The notes under the pieces are model-generated. The model was not told the DNA's origin and ran no database searches. It saw only the letters and a program-made list of their open reading frames with translations. Made by a program: the position numbers and the translations under genes. 64,000 bases of DNA from Thermincola ferriacetica (GTDB lineage Bacteria; Bacillota; Thermincolia; Thermincolales; Thermincolaceae): NCBI RefSeq assembly GCF_001263415.1, contig NZ_LGTE01000001.1, forward strand, positions 62,001 to 126,000, written 5' to 3'. Of the stretch, positions 7,944 through 17,700 are shown piece by piece (positions within the stretch are counted from its first letter, which is position 1; each line of letters opens with the position of its first letter).

Positions 7944-9470
7944 ATGGGGCGTAACAGGATATTGATGTTCGGTCTCCTTACGGTAGTAGTGGTTGGGATT
8001 CTTGTATCCTTACCGGCGGTCCGGCAGGAGCTACGCCAAATACTTAATACTATACAACTTTATATTAGCGATAACCCCACCGGTCCCAAGCTGCCGGACA
8101 GGGAGAACGATAAAAAAGAATGTGGTTACTGCCATTCCGATAAAAGCAGGGACTTCAGTAAAAAGTATCAACACGCCCCCTTTGCCAAGTGGTTCTGCAA
8201 GGACTGCCACGCTTCCCACACCGTGGGCAGCGGAAAATACGAGTACGTGGTGGAAATTGATAAGCTTTGTACCACTTGCCACTTTAACCGGAAACCAAAC
8301 GCGCTTTATCCATACCAACATATGCCCTACCAGAAAGGCCACTGCACCGATTGTCATGACCCACATGCATCAGATTACGAATACTTGCTACGTATGCCAC
8401 AAAAGGAACTTTGTACAAGCTGTCACCGAATGGAAATTTTCTGGAATTTTTCTGTTAAACATAAACCTTATGAAATTGGCGCCTGTGCCGATTGCCATGA
8501 CCCACATGCTTCAAAATACAGAGGCATGACCAGGCTGCCGGGTAAGGCGCTGTGCTTCACCTGCCACTATGACCGGCAGAGTGAGACCCTGCAGCCCGTA
8601 CAGCATCTGCCCTTCAGTACGGGTGAATGTACCAACTGCCACGGCGCCCATGCCACCAATGCCGATGCGTTGCTTCTGTTGCCGGGTAACAGTTTGTGCC
8701 TGAGTTGCCATGTGGGCATGAATGAAAAACTGAAAACGGGTTATGTACATACCCCGGTGAAGAGAAAATGTACCGAGTGCCATGTGCCGCATGCATCCAG
8801 GTACCCGGCTCTGCTGCCCGAACAGAGGACCAACTTGTGTTACCTGTGTCACGGTGACCTGCGTCCGGAGTTCCAGAAAGCGTCCAGGCATCCTGTGGGT
8901 AACGGACTTCTGGAGTGCGACGGTTGCCATGACCCGCATGTAGGGAAAGGACCGAAACTGGAAAGAGAAAAGGGTAATCAATTATGCTACTTATGCCACC
9001 TTGGGCTGGAGTCCACTTATGAACAACTGGCCCACGCTAAGAAGGCCAAGGGCCCGGGTGGGGTAGGGGCATGTACCAATTGCCATGTGCCGCACGGGTC
9101 CCAGTGGAAGCCGCTGCTGCGCGACAAGCAAGAGCCCATGTGCAACAACTGTCATACCAAGATTGCCAAGGCCAGGATTAACCATCCCTTCGGGGAACAG
9201 TATAAAGACCCATGGCACGGCGGGACCATGCACTGCACTAGTTGTCACGGACCGCATGGGACGCCTTATAAGAAATTTACTTTACTGCCGGATGACGGGT
9301 TCTGTCTGAAGTGCCATGGTGAGAAACGGAAGGACAATGCAAAGTACTATACAGTACACCGTCTGGTTCCGGCGAAAAATGAGCCCAAGCCAAAAGAGGT
9401 GGAAACAAAGGTACCGCCGAGGAGTGCGAATAAGACGAAGGCTATAAACAAGAAGGCCGGAGGACCTTAG
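7944..9470 (+). CDS. 17-haem cytochrome of the doubled-CXXCH type, N-terminally anchored
   Basis: 508 residues: a short positive N-terminus, one membrane helix or uncleaved signal (~residues 8-28), then seventeen CXXCH motifs in a regular pattern of the doubled-CXXCH family (PF09699/TIGR01905-like). Many are followed by D/N-P-H or G/V-P-H, as in CTDCHDPHAS. The repeats span nearly the whole protein, ending with a Lys-rich tail of ~45 residues. ATG 7944 follows AAAGGAGC with good spacing; an ATG-less longer frame starts at 7914. It is the first gene of a run with the TPR and NHL genes. Likely an electron wire across the cell wall; no partner is proven. Confidence 0.92.
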   Translation: MGRNRILMFGLLTVVVVGILVSLPAVRQELRQILNTIQLYISDNPTGPKLPDRENDKKECGYCHSDKSRDFSKKYQHAPFAKWFCKDCHASHTVGSGKYEYVVEIDKLCTTCHFNRKPNALYPYQHMPYQKGHCTDCHDPHASDYEYLLRMPQKELCTSCHRMEIFWNFSVKHKPYEIGACADCHDPHASKYRGMTRLPGKALCFTCHYDRQSETLQPVQHLPFSTGECTNCHGAHATNADALLLLPGNSLCLSCHVGMNEKLKTGYVHTPVKRKCTECHVPHASRYPALLPEQRTNLCYLCHGDLRPEFQKASRHPVGNGLLECDGCHDPHVGKGPKLEREKGNQLCYLCHLGLESTYEQLAHAKKAKGPGGVGACTNCHVPHGSQWKPLLRDKQEPMCNNCHTKIAKARINHPFGEQYKDPWHGGTMHCTSCHGPHGTPYKKFTLLPDDGFCLKCHGEKRKDNAKYYTVHRLVPAKNEPKPKEVETKVPPRSANKTKAINKKAGGP

Positions 9471-9509
9471 TAAACTTGCTTTGAAACATGAAAGCTAGGG
9501 GGATAAGAC

Positions 9510-10154
9510 ATGGAGCAGACAAATTCGGAAGTTTCCCTTCGTACAGCGGTAATTATTTTGATTGCGGTTATCACAGCGCTGGCAGTAATTGGTTTATATG
9601 TAGGTAATAAGTTTTTTTGGAAGCCAGTTGATGCCAGAACTGTGGCGGAGAAGCGCTTTGACAGCATTGAGACAGCTTATAAAAATAATCCCAAAGACAA
9701 ACAGGCTGCTTTAGCCTATGCTATTGCGTTGTATACACAGGGAAAGAACGGTGCTGCGGAAAAACTGTTTGCGGAATTGGCAAGGAAAAACCCCGGAGAT
9801 AACGCAATTCTGGTAAATTACGCAAGTTTTAAAAAGGACACGGGCGACAGGAAAAAAGCTGCAGAACTGTTCGAAAAGGTGCTCAAAAAAAGTCCGTACT
9901 TTGTACCGGCCAATGTTCAATATGCGGTTTTGTTACGTGAACAGGGCAAATATGAGGAGGCTCTGACGAAGATTGACAATGCTTTGAGGATTGAACCTGC
10001 TGCTGCTGATATCCTTCTGGAAAAAGCAAAAATTTATATTGCGATGAAGGATGGTCAGAAGGCTAAAGAGTATTTGCAAAGGGCTCTGAAATTTGTTCCC
10101 AATTATGAAGAGGCACAAAAACTTATGAAACAACTGGAACAGGAAGGTAAATAA
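9510..10154 (+). CDS. Membrane-anchored TPR-repeat protein
   Basis: 214 residues with an N-terminal membrane helix (~residues 11-34) and then about four tetratricopeptide repeats, e.g. AALAYAIALYTQGKNGAAEKLFAELARKNPG and ANVQYAVLLREQGKYEEALTKIDNALRIEPA. TPR domains are protein-docking surfaces, and this one would face outside the membrane. It lies between the 17-haem cytochrome and the NHL gene, starting 2 bases before the latter, so it is co-transcribed. A role as assembly or docking factor for multihaem proteins is inference; CcmH/NrfG-type TPR proteins are the nearest functional analogy. Confidence 0.85.
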   Translation: MEQTNSEVSLRTAVIILIAVITALAVIGLYVGNKFFWKPVDARTVAEKRFDSIETAYKNNPKDKQAALAYAIALYTQGKNGAAEKLFAELARKNPGDNAILVNYASFKKDTGDRKKAAELFEKVLKKSPYFVPANVQYAVLLREQGKYEEALTKIDNALRIEPAAADILLEKAKIYIAMKDGQKAKEYLQRALKFVPNYEEAQKLMKQLEQEGK

Positions 10155-10155
10155 T

Positions 10156-11121
10156 ATGGCCAAAAAAATATCGAGATCAACCCTGCTGAACATTATATTG
10201 GGAGCTGCTTTAATCGTTGTGCTTGTATTCGGATATTTTTACTTCAAGAGAGTAAGTCCTGTTGAAGTAGCGCAGACAGTAGTTCCAGCCAATTTGCCGG
10301 AATATGAATTTATGTTTCCGATTTATGGTGGAGAAAAGGAATTCAATAATCCGTATGAGATACTGGCTTTTAATGACGCAGTGTACGTGTCCGACAGTAA
10401 AAATGCCAGGATTGCCGTCTATGACCGAACCGGAAAGCACCTGAAAGACATTGTTTCCAAGGAAATGAAGTATCCGGCAGGTATGTACTGGGACGGCGAA
10501 CGTTTGTGGGTGGCCGAAGCCATGAACCATAAGGTTCTGGTTATGAATGCCGACGGTAATATGCTGGACAGAATTTCACTTGACAATAAAGTTCTGGTTG
10601 CCGATATTGCCGTAAATGGAAATAAATTGTATCTAATCAATATAAGGGCGATGCGGATTGAGATATATGACCTGAATACCAGAAAACTTATTAAGAGTTT
10701 TGGGGGGATCGGCAAGGAGGAAGGAAAACTTTATTATCCCTATGACCTTACGGTCAGGGACGGAAAACTGTATGTAGCAGATTCGCTTAATAACAGGATT
10801 AATATTTATGACTTGGACGGTAAATTTATCATGACTCTGCCCAAACGTACAGGCGATCCGAAAAAGGGCGGCCTTTCTGTCCCACGCGGGCTTGCATTTG
10901 ATAAATCCGGCGTGTTGTACACTGTCGAGGGCATGGCTCACCGAGTTACTGCCATTAACGATAAGGGAGAAATACTTATGCAGCTTACCAAGAGTCAGCC
11001 CCTCAACGAAGAAGAGGTAATGGATATTACTCTTCCAACCGATGTGACCTTTGATGAAGTTGGTCGTATGTATGTTCTCGAACACGGATTTAAGCGTATA
11101 CTGGTTTATAAAAGAAAATAG
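10156..11121 (+). CDS. Membrane-anchored NHL-repeat beta-propeller protein
   Basis: 321 residues with an N-terminal membrane helix (~residues 12-30) followed by about six NHL-type blades, recognised by repeated units such as LYVADSLNNRINIYDLDGKFI and VYVSDSKNARIAVYDRTGKHL. NHL propellers bind proteins or polymers; no catalytic residues are evident. Translationally close to the TPR gene (1-base gap) and to the hexahaem gene (21 bases). A similar protein is encoded at 26388, also immediately upstream of a secreted cytochrome gene, which suggests a shared role in cytochrome placement. Confidence 0.87.
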   Translation: MAKKISRSTLLNIILGAALIVVLVFGYFYFKRVSPVEVAQTVVPANLPEYEFMFPIYGGEKEFNNPYEILAFNDAVYVSDSKNARIAVYDRTGKHLKDIVSKEMKYPAGMYWDGERLWVAEAMNHKVLVMNADGNMLDRISLDNKVLVADIAVNGNKLYLINIRAMRIEIYDLNTRKLIKSFGGIGKEEGKLYYPYDLTVRDGKLYVADSLNNRINIYDLDGKFIMTLPKRTGDPKKGGLSVPRGLAFDKSGVLYTVEGMAHRVTAINDKGEILMQLTKSQPLNEEEVMDITLPTDVTFDEVGRMYVLEHGFKRILVYKRK

Positions 11122-11142
11122 CCTGGAAAGGAGGTGACAAAG

Positions 11143-12204
11143 ATGAAAAAGTTAGTTTTAATTTCCTTAGTGGCCGGTCTGATTACCCTCATGGTGTCTG
11201 CAAATGCTTTTGCCGAAGAACCTTACTACCATGGCGACTTTGCTGCTGATACCACCGGGTGCGCCAAGTGTCACGTTACCCACGCCGGTGCTGCCAAGGC
11301 GTTGTTGATTGCAGGTCCCAAGCAGACCGACTTCTGCTACTATTGTCATAACGGTATACTGAAAAGTCCGTATGATGCGGAAAACGGCCAGATAGAAACA
11401 AGTACCGGACTTCATGCTTCCCTGGCCGGCGGTTTCTTGAAGACCTTTGACTTTGACAACAAAGTATATGGCACTGATGACAGCAACACTGCCAATTATG
11501 TTTATAGCACATCCGTTCACGGTGTGGAAAATTATGATAGCAATGACTGGCTTAACGGAGTGCAGATTCCAGGTGGTAGCAATACTTTAACCGGTGATTT
11601 CCGCTGCGGTTCCTGCCATGACCCTCACGCCGGCGGTACTTATCCGGCAGCGGGTGTGATGCCGCGTCTGTTAAAGAAAACCTTGCCGGCTGCTAACCTT
11701 AATCCGGCAGACCATCAGGACTGGGAGTTCACTGCCGTTGCTGCTTCTACTACTGGGGGCTTCAAGTCCAAGGTTGTAACTGACTACGGTGTCAATGCCG
11801 GTGTATGGTGTGCAGGCTGCCATGACCTCTTTAATCAGACAGCCCACAATGCCGGTCAGACGCAGGAGACTATTACCGGTAAATACATGCACCGGATGAA
11901 TTTCGTCATTAATGCAAGTCAGGTTACCAACATTCAGCATGCTACTATTGACAAACTGGCTTTGGCTGATAACGCCGGTGCCAAGACACTGACCTGCCTC
12001 ACCTGTCACAGGGCGCACGGTACGGCTTCTTCTGTGAACGCCGGTCTTGTATTCCCGCGTGCCGCTTCGTACTTGCACGGTGACGGCACTGCAGCATCCA
12101 ATACGCAGAGGTCCAGCGTCCTGCTGAGAGAAAAGAACAGGGACGTCTGCTATGACTGCCATGGTGCTGCCCAGTACAATACGCCGACGTTGCAGGCTAA
12201 TTAA
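11143..12204 (+). CDS. Secreted hexahaem c-type cytochrome
   Basis: 353 residues with a cleavable-type signal peptide (KKLVLISLVAGLITLMVSANAFA) and six CXXCH motifs, widely spaced (~50 residues apart). Long Asn/Thr/Gly-rich stretches lie between them, a low haem density for this cluster. ATG 11143 is chosen because GGAGGTGA precedes it by about 6 bases; the frame starts at GTG 11134 inside that site. Last gene of the 17-haem/TPR/NHL unit, closed by a strong terminator. Probably a surface or wall-associated electron carrier; no LPXTG or SLH anchor is visible. Confidence 0.9.
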   Translation: MKKLVLISLVAGLITLMVSANAFAEEPYYHGDFAADTTGCAKCHVTHAGAAKALLIAGPKQTDFCYYCHNGILKSPYDAENGQIETSTGLHASLAGGFLKTFDFDNKVYGTDDSNTANYVYSTSVHGVENYDSNDWLNGVQIPGGSNTLTGDFRCGSCHDPHAGGTYPAAGVMPRLLKKTLPAANLNPADHQDWEFTAVAASTTGGFKSKVVTDYGVNAGVWCAGCHDLFNQTAHNAGQTQETITGKYMHRMNFVINASQVTNIQHATIDKLALADNAGAKTLTCLTCHRAHGTASSVNAGLVFPRAASYLHGDGTAASNTQRSSVLLREKNRDVCYDCHGAAQYNTPTLQAN

Positions 12205-12217
12205 CATTGTCTGATAC

Positions 12218-12256
12218 GAGTGCCCAGTTTCCCATCTGGGCACTTTCTCTGTTTTT
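12218..12256 (+). terminator. Terminator after the hexahaem gene
   Basis: GTGCCCAG 12220-12227 pairs with CTGGGCAC 12236-12243, followed by TTTCTCTGTTTTT. The remaining ~230 bases before the next gene are AT-rich and show no other clear element. Confidence 0.85.
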
Positions 12257-12485
12257 GGGGGTTTTCGACAAATATATCAAAAATTTTTGTTAGTTTGATA
12301 ATGAAAGTCATTATATAAAAAAGCAGTTTTGTTTCCGGGGCCTCATTGCTTGCTGCAGAGGATCAGAAGTTTCCACAAAGTTCAATATTAAAACTTTTAC
12401 AATAGTGCATTAAAATATAGAATGCAGCATAGGAATTATCAGATCTGGCTGGAATAGATTATATTATTGGAAGGGAGGTTACAAA

Positions 12486-14330
12486 TTGAGAAAGTACCTA
12501 TTTCTGGTCAGTATGGCACTGGGCATATATTTGTTTTCTTTTGGCGGTTTTGCCGGTGCTGTTTCCGGTGACTGTAGCAAATGTCACGGAGACCTGGTAA
12601 CGAGTTTTGAGCTGGATGCACCGAATCCTGAATTGACATGTGCGGTGTGCCATAACCATTACGCTATGAATGCCAAGCACCCTTATCCCAATTGGACGGC
12701 ACAGTATGTTACAGGCATAGGATATTTTAAGAGTGCAGACAGTGTGTTAACAGGGCCGCCGGCCATACACAATTATCACAACGGTTCGAATACTCCGGCC
12801 GGTACCAACAGTTGCGGTAAGTGTCACAGGGCAGTCAAATGTGAATCTTGTCATCAAAATGTCAAACATAAACAACATGGAAGCTCAGAAATAACCAGTT
12901 TCCCTGCCTATGTTGTTGCTGACGGAAAAGCCTATGCTTCGCAACAGCTATCCTGTGCAGCTTCAAATTGCCACAGGTTTTACTCACCTGGTATTGTACG
13001 CACTAATTCCAACGGGACACAACTGTGTGTAAATTGCCACAGCACAGATAAGAGTGGGCATAATGAAACGAATTTGGGGCCTTTGCATGATTCTTTCTCT
13101 TCCACCTTGAATATCGGGGTCACTAATTATCAGGTTTCGTGTGAAGGTTGTCATGCTGCTACATTATCGGCCGAACATAAAAAAGCGGCCGGGAGGCTGG
13201 GTCAACCGGAGGACAATGAATGTGGCTACTGTCACGGCGCCTCCGCTCAATCAACTGTTGCGGCTGAAGTTAGTGATATCAAAACAGCAAATGCACAAAT
13301 TAAAGATCCGAAATTGAAGGCTGAAAACCGCGGCTGTGTGAAATGCCATTTTAATATTGCTGTACTACCGGCAAGACCTTCCGAGCATTTGACTTATCAT
13401 ATAGCTGTTAACAGTAATAACTTAAGTGTTGTTGGAGGGCCGCATAAAGACTGTAATACCTGCCATGCTAACGTTAAATTGTTTTCTACTATAAGCAATT
13501 TGGCCAGAACGCCCATAGATCAACGGAAATATGATTGTTTTGTGTGTCATAACCAACAATTTAATTTAGCTCCGGTACATAAAGCAGGACTTGATGGACA
13601 GTTGTCTGACGTAAATGAGGTGCACTATGGCTGTAATACGTGTCACACTCCGGGTACTAAGCCGTCAGAGAAAGTAGCGCAAATTATTGATGAGTTGAAA
13701 AATGGGGCTGAAGGCTATGAGTGTGTGGATTGCCACACCGGGGATGTGCTTGATGCAGGACATGCAGGAAAAATTGATGCGAATTGTACCAAGACTTGTC
13801 ATAAAAGCAGTTTAACGGAAGAACATTTGAATAATCCCGTTACGCAGGCAAATAATCAAGATAATCCTTTAACATGTAACACGTGTCATGCGAATCCGGA
13901 CGTAAAATTTGTAATAGCTATAGGAGATACTGATTGTGCCGCCTGCCATTACCACGCTCATAATTTAAATATAGTTCAGCAGGTTCCGGCAAACATACCA
14001 TTGTATCCAGGATTTGAGTGGTCTACTCCTCAAAATGCAGAAATTTGGCTGGGCGAACCATGGTTTGATGTGACTTATCAGGCTAATTCCAAACGGATTG
14101 TATCAAACAGGCGCTCAGATGTTAATTCAGAACAGATAAAGGACTTTTACTTGACAAATATGACTACTCTGGGGTGGATGTCTTTATCTGAAGAAACTAT
14201 AAATAGAACTATAATACTCAAATTCAACAGTGGCAAACGATATGCGTCTGTTATGATTTACGATTCCGAGGTTCCGGAAGGGCAAACAACAGTTCCGGCA
14301 GGGATAAAAATTGACATATTTTACAAATAA
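12486..14330 (+). CDS. Secreted multihaem cytochrome (16 haem motifs) with a C-terminal non-haem domain
   Basis: 614 residues. TTG 12486 after GGGAGG (12473-12478) gives a clean signal peptide ending near AGAVSG. There are fourteen CXXCH motifs plus two non-canonical ones: CAASNCH (CX4CH, ~residue 158) and CTKTCH (CX3CH, ~residue 440). Residues ~15-330 closely resemble the start of the 59-haem protein encoded next (shared CHNHYAMNA, HPYP, GIGYFKS, GPPAIH), so the genes are paralogues. The last ~120 residues have no Cys and form a domain I do not recognise. Codon third positions are AT-rich, unlike most of the next gene. Confidence 0.9.
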   Translation: MRKYLFLVSMALGIYLFSFGGFAGAVSGDCSKCHGDLVTSFELDAPNPELTCAVCHNHYAMNAKHPYPNWTAQYVTGIGYFKSADSVLTGPPAIHNYHNGSNTPAGTNSCGKCHRAVKCESCHQNVKHKQHGSSEITSFPAYVVADGKAYASQQLSCAASNCHRFYSPGIVRTNSNGTQLCVNCHSTDKSGHNETNLGPLHDSFSSTLNIGVTNYQVSCEGCHAATLSAEHKKAAGRLGQPEDNECGYCHGASAQSTVAAEVSDIKTANAQIKDPKLKAENRGCVKCHFNIAVLPARPSEHLTYHIAVNSNNLSVVGGPHKDCNTCHANVKLFSTISNLARTPIDQRKYDCFVCHNQQFNLAPVHKAGLDGQLSDVNEVHYGCNTCHTPGTKPSEKVAQIIDELKNGAEGYECVDCHTGDVLDAGHAGKIDANCTKTCHKSSLTEEHLNNPVTQANNQDNPLTCNTCHANPDVKFVIAIGDTDCAACHYHAHNLNIVQQVPANIPLYPGFEWSTPQNAEIWLGEPWFDVTYQANSKRIVSNRRSDVNSEQIKDFYLTNMTTLGWMSLSEETINRTIILKFNSGKRYASVMIYDSEVPEGQTTVPAGIKIDIFYK

Positions 14331-14361
14331 TAATAAATAATATTGTTTTTTGATTTTATTG

Positions 14362-14398
14362 AAAAAGATATGCTGATTACTTGGGCATATCTTTTTTT
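14362..14398 (+). terminator. Terminator after the 16-haem gene
   Basis: AAAGATATGC 14364-14373 pairs with GCATATCTTT 14385-14394, overlapping a TTTTTTT run. Confidence 0.8.
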
Positions 14399-14765
14399 GT
14401 GTTTACTTAAATGTATTTATATACAAGTATTATTGGAGCCAGAGCTACTAAACTATGAAACCTACTTAAGATATAAGGGGCGTGATAACAGGCATATTTT
14501 ATACGAAAATAATATTTAAGTAATTAGGAAAAACGGGCGTTTTGAGGGAAATAAGTCGAAAAAATTAGCGATATCGAGTAATTTCCAGAATTTAAAAGGT
14601 ATTGTAACATAAATCCAGTTAAGATAAGTTGAGAAATCAAGCGATAAATATTATGATATAAAAGTGGCTAAATATGTAATTTTCTAATGTAGGGCTTTTA
14701 TGAAGGAGGTGAAATCAGGAGTGCAGAAGGTAACTGAAAAAATATTAAAAAAAGGAGGTGAAATC
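14399..14765 (+). other. AT-rich leader region of the giant cytochrome gene
   Basis: No gene is supported up to ~14700. At the end the sequence AAGGAGGTGAAATC occurs twice, at 14703-14716 and 14753-14765-adjacent. The first overlaps an in-frame ATG (14700) and precedes GTG 14722; the second precedes the chosen start GTG 14766. The duplicated ribosome site allows a short N-terminal extension of the giant protein, but only the downstream start gives a normal signal peptide. Confidence 0.5.
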
Positions 14766-17700
14766 GTGTATAAAAGAAAAGTGGTTTTATTAATTATGTT
14801 GCTTGTGGGTATTATGGGTTATGTCGCAGTTGAACCTGCAGCAGCGCAGACTACAACTGATTGCACAAACTGCCATGGAGATGTAGTGAGCAATTTTGAT
14901 TTAGCGCCGCCGGTTCCGCAAAACACCTGTGCAATTTGCCATAATCATTATGCAATGAATGCTAACCATCCTTACCCAAGTTGGACGGCAGTATATGTTG
15001 ATGGAATAGGGTATTTTAAATCGCCGGACAGTGTTACAGTAGGACCACCAGCCATCCACTCATATCATAACGGTATGAATACTCCTGCATTAACCAGCAG
15101 TTGTGCGAAGTGCCACAAAGCTGTAAACTGTGAAACATGTCACCAACCAGTGAATCACAAAGAACATGGCAGCACACAGGTGACTTCTTATCCTTCTTTT
15201 GAGGTAGCTACAGGTACCAGTTATGTTTCTCAGACATTAACATGTGCCACATCTCAATGCCATAAGTTTTACACAACTGGTGGTGTCCTAAGAACCAACC
15301 CCGACGGCACTCAGCTCTGCCTTAACTGCCACAGCACCGACAAATCAGGTCACACCGAAGCACAGCTTGCCACCGCCCACAGTACTACCTTTACCCAAAC
15401 ACTTATTCCTGAATCCAACAACGAACCCATTAACTGTACGAGCTGTCACGATAGTTATCTGAACAGGGAACACTTCAACAACAGCAACGACTGTACCACC
15501 TGCCACAGTTCCACTACGCCTGCTGAGGTAAAAGCTGTGGTTGACAGCGCCAAAGGTGTTGAGGCCAACCGGGCCTGTGAAAAGTGCCACTTTAACATGG
15601 CCGTGCTGCCGACACGCCCGTTGAGTCACCCGTTGTACCACGTGGCTGACAAGAGCAACGGCCTCAGTGTGGTCGGAGGACCGCATACAAGCTGTAATAC
15701 CTGCCATGACAGGGCTGAAATTCAGGGTACTATCAAAACCCTCGCCTACAGTAGTGTAAAAGACTACTCCTGTTTAGACTGTCATACGGGCGGAACCAAT
15801 CCGAAGGCTCCGGTGCACAAGGCCTATTACAACGGCCAGCCAATGGCCATTATGGACGTACATACCAGTTGCGCTGTTTGTCACACTCCCGGCACCACCT
15901 ATGCGGCCAAGGTTGAAACTATCGCTACCGCATTGAAGGCTAACCCAGCAGGAAGTTACTCTTGTACTGAGTGCCATACCGGTACTGCCGGCCACAAGGC
16001 TACTTTTGAGGGAGTAACCTATAACGACACGACAGCCTTCCACCTGGCATGTACTGATTGTCACAACGATACTTACAAGAGTACTATAGCCAGCCTGAAA
16101 GAACAGGTTAAACTCGGGTTAAGCTACGATTGTGCGGCCTGCCACAGCGCCGGCGCCACCAAGGGGGTATCACCTTATTACCCGGTACACCAAGCTGGAA
16201 ATGATGCCGTTGTCGGGTTCCACCCGGCATCCTGCAACACCTGTCACGGAGTGGTTAACGGCAAGTACAACATAAACCTGGATGGTCTCAGGTCCAAACT
16301 GCCTGCGCCGGGATACGCTTGTACTGACTGTCATAATGGGACAGTGACGGAAAGCGGTCTGGTGGCTAACGCTCCTTACCACAAGGCGCAGGATGACAAG
16401 GGCACCGTTTATGTGACCACAGACTTTCACCCGACCTGTGGAACCTGTCACGACAGCGCCGATGCCAATGTGGTAAATACCATCAACACCAAGTCCGGCA
16501 CCACCACGCCATATCTGTGCGCTGACTGCCATACCGGCGGACTGGCTGCCCTGCACAATGCCAAGTGGACCAATGGAACGGCTTACGAGACCACCCAGTT
16601 CCATAAGGATTGTGCCCAGTGCCATGCCAACACCAATCAGGCAGTAACCGATAAAATTCACAGTCTGAGCGGCAGTACCACAGGCTATAACTGTACCGAT
16701 TGCCACAACGGCCAAGTAGTTCCGGCTGCCAGGCACGCAGCTAAATTGAACGCCAATGACGCTGCTGAGCAGGAGACAACCCAGTACCACCTGAAGTTAT
16801 CGGCAACTGCGGCAGAGTCGTGCTTCCAGTGCCATAACAATGAACTGGTGGCTGCTGATATGACCGCTATTTTCTCCGCGGTGAAGAGTGGAAACGGCTA
16901 CCTGTGTACTGACTGCCATAATAACGGTACCAGCGCGCCTTATACGCCCAATCACTCAGCCGTACTTGACGCGGAGAGGTTCGACACCTTAACCCTGCAT
17001 CCGGCCTGTACCACCTGCCATACTACGGCAGCAGATACCAACATCAGGAATCTGAAGGGGCAGACAGGTTACGAGTGTCAGGTATGTCACGGTGACGTTT
17101 CAGCCAAGCACACCAGTCCGACAGTACTGACCGGTGGTATGATTACCTGTGCATGGTGCCACAACAGTGATTTGGTAACGACACACCTGAATCCGCCCGT
17201 GCGATTAGCCAAAACCATGCAATGTACCACCTGTCACGGAGCGGCATCACCGGTTAAAACTCAAGTGCAGCTTGGCCAGAAGGAATGTGCCAACTGCCAT
17301 GACGGCGTAACTATCGACGGCATTCACCCAGGAAAACAATATGTGCCCAAGCATACGGCCGTATTCCCGACCTTCCTGCCCGAATACAGCCCGAACTGCG
17401 TGAACTGCCATAGCGGTTCAACACCGGGTACAGTGCCGACTATTGATTCTTTGCACTCGGCGTACTTGGTCGGCTGTTCGGAATGCCACAACGATACTAC
17501 CTTTAAGCCGGCTGTAACCAGTCTGAGCACCAACTGTGCCGGCTGCCATGACAATGCCGTCAAACCTGGCATGGATATGACCGAAACCCACAAGGCATTC
17601 CATAACGCCAATACTGCCAAGTACCCGGCCACAGCCGCATGTCTGGAATGCCATGCCAAGGACGCCACAGTTGACGGCCAGAGCTTACTGGGAGTGCATA

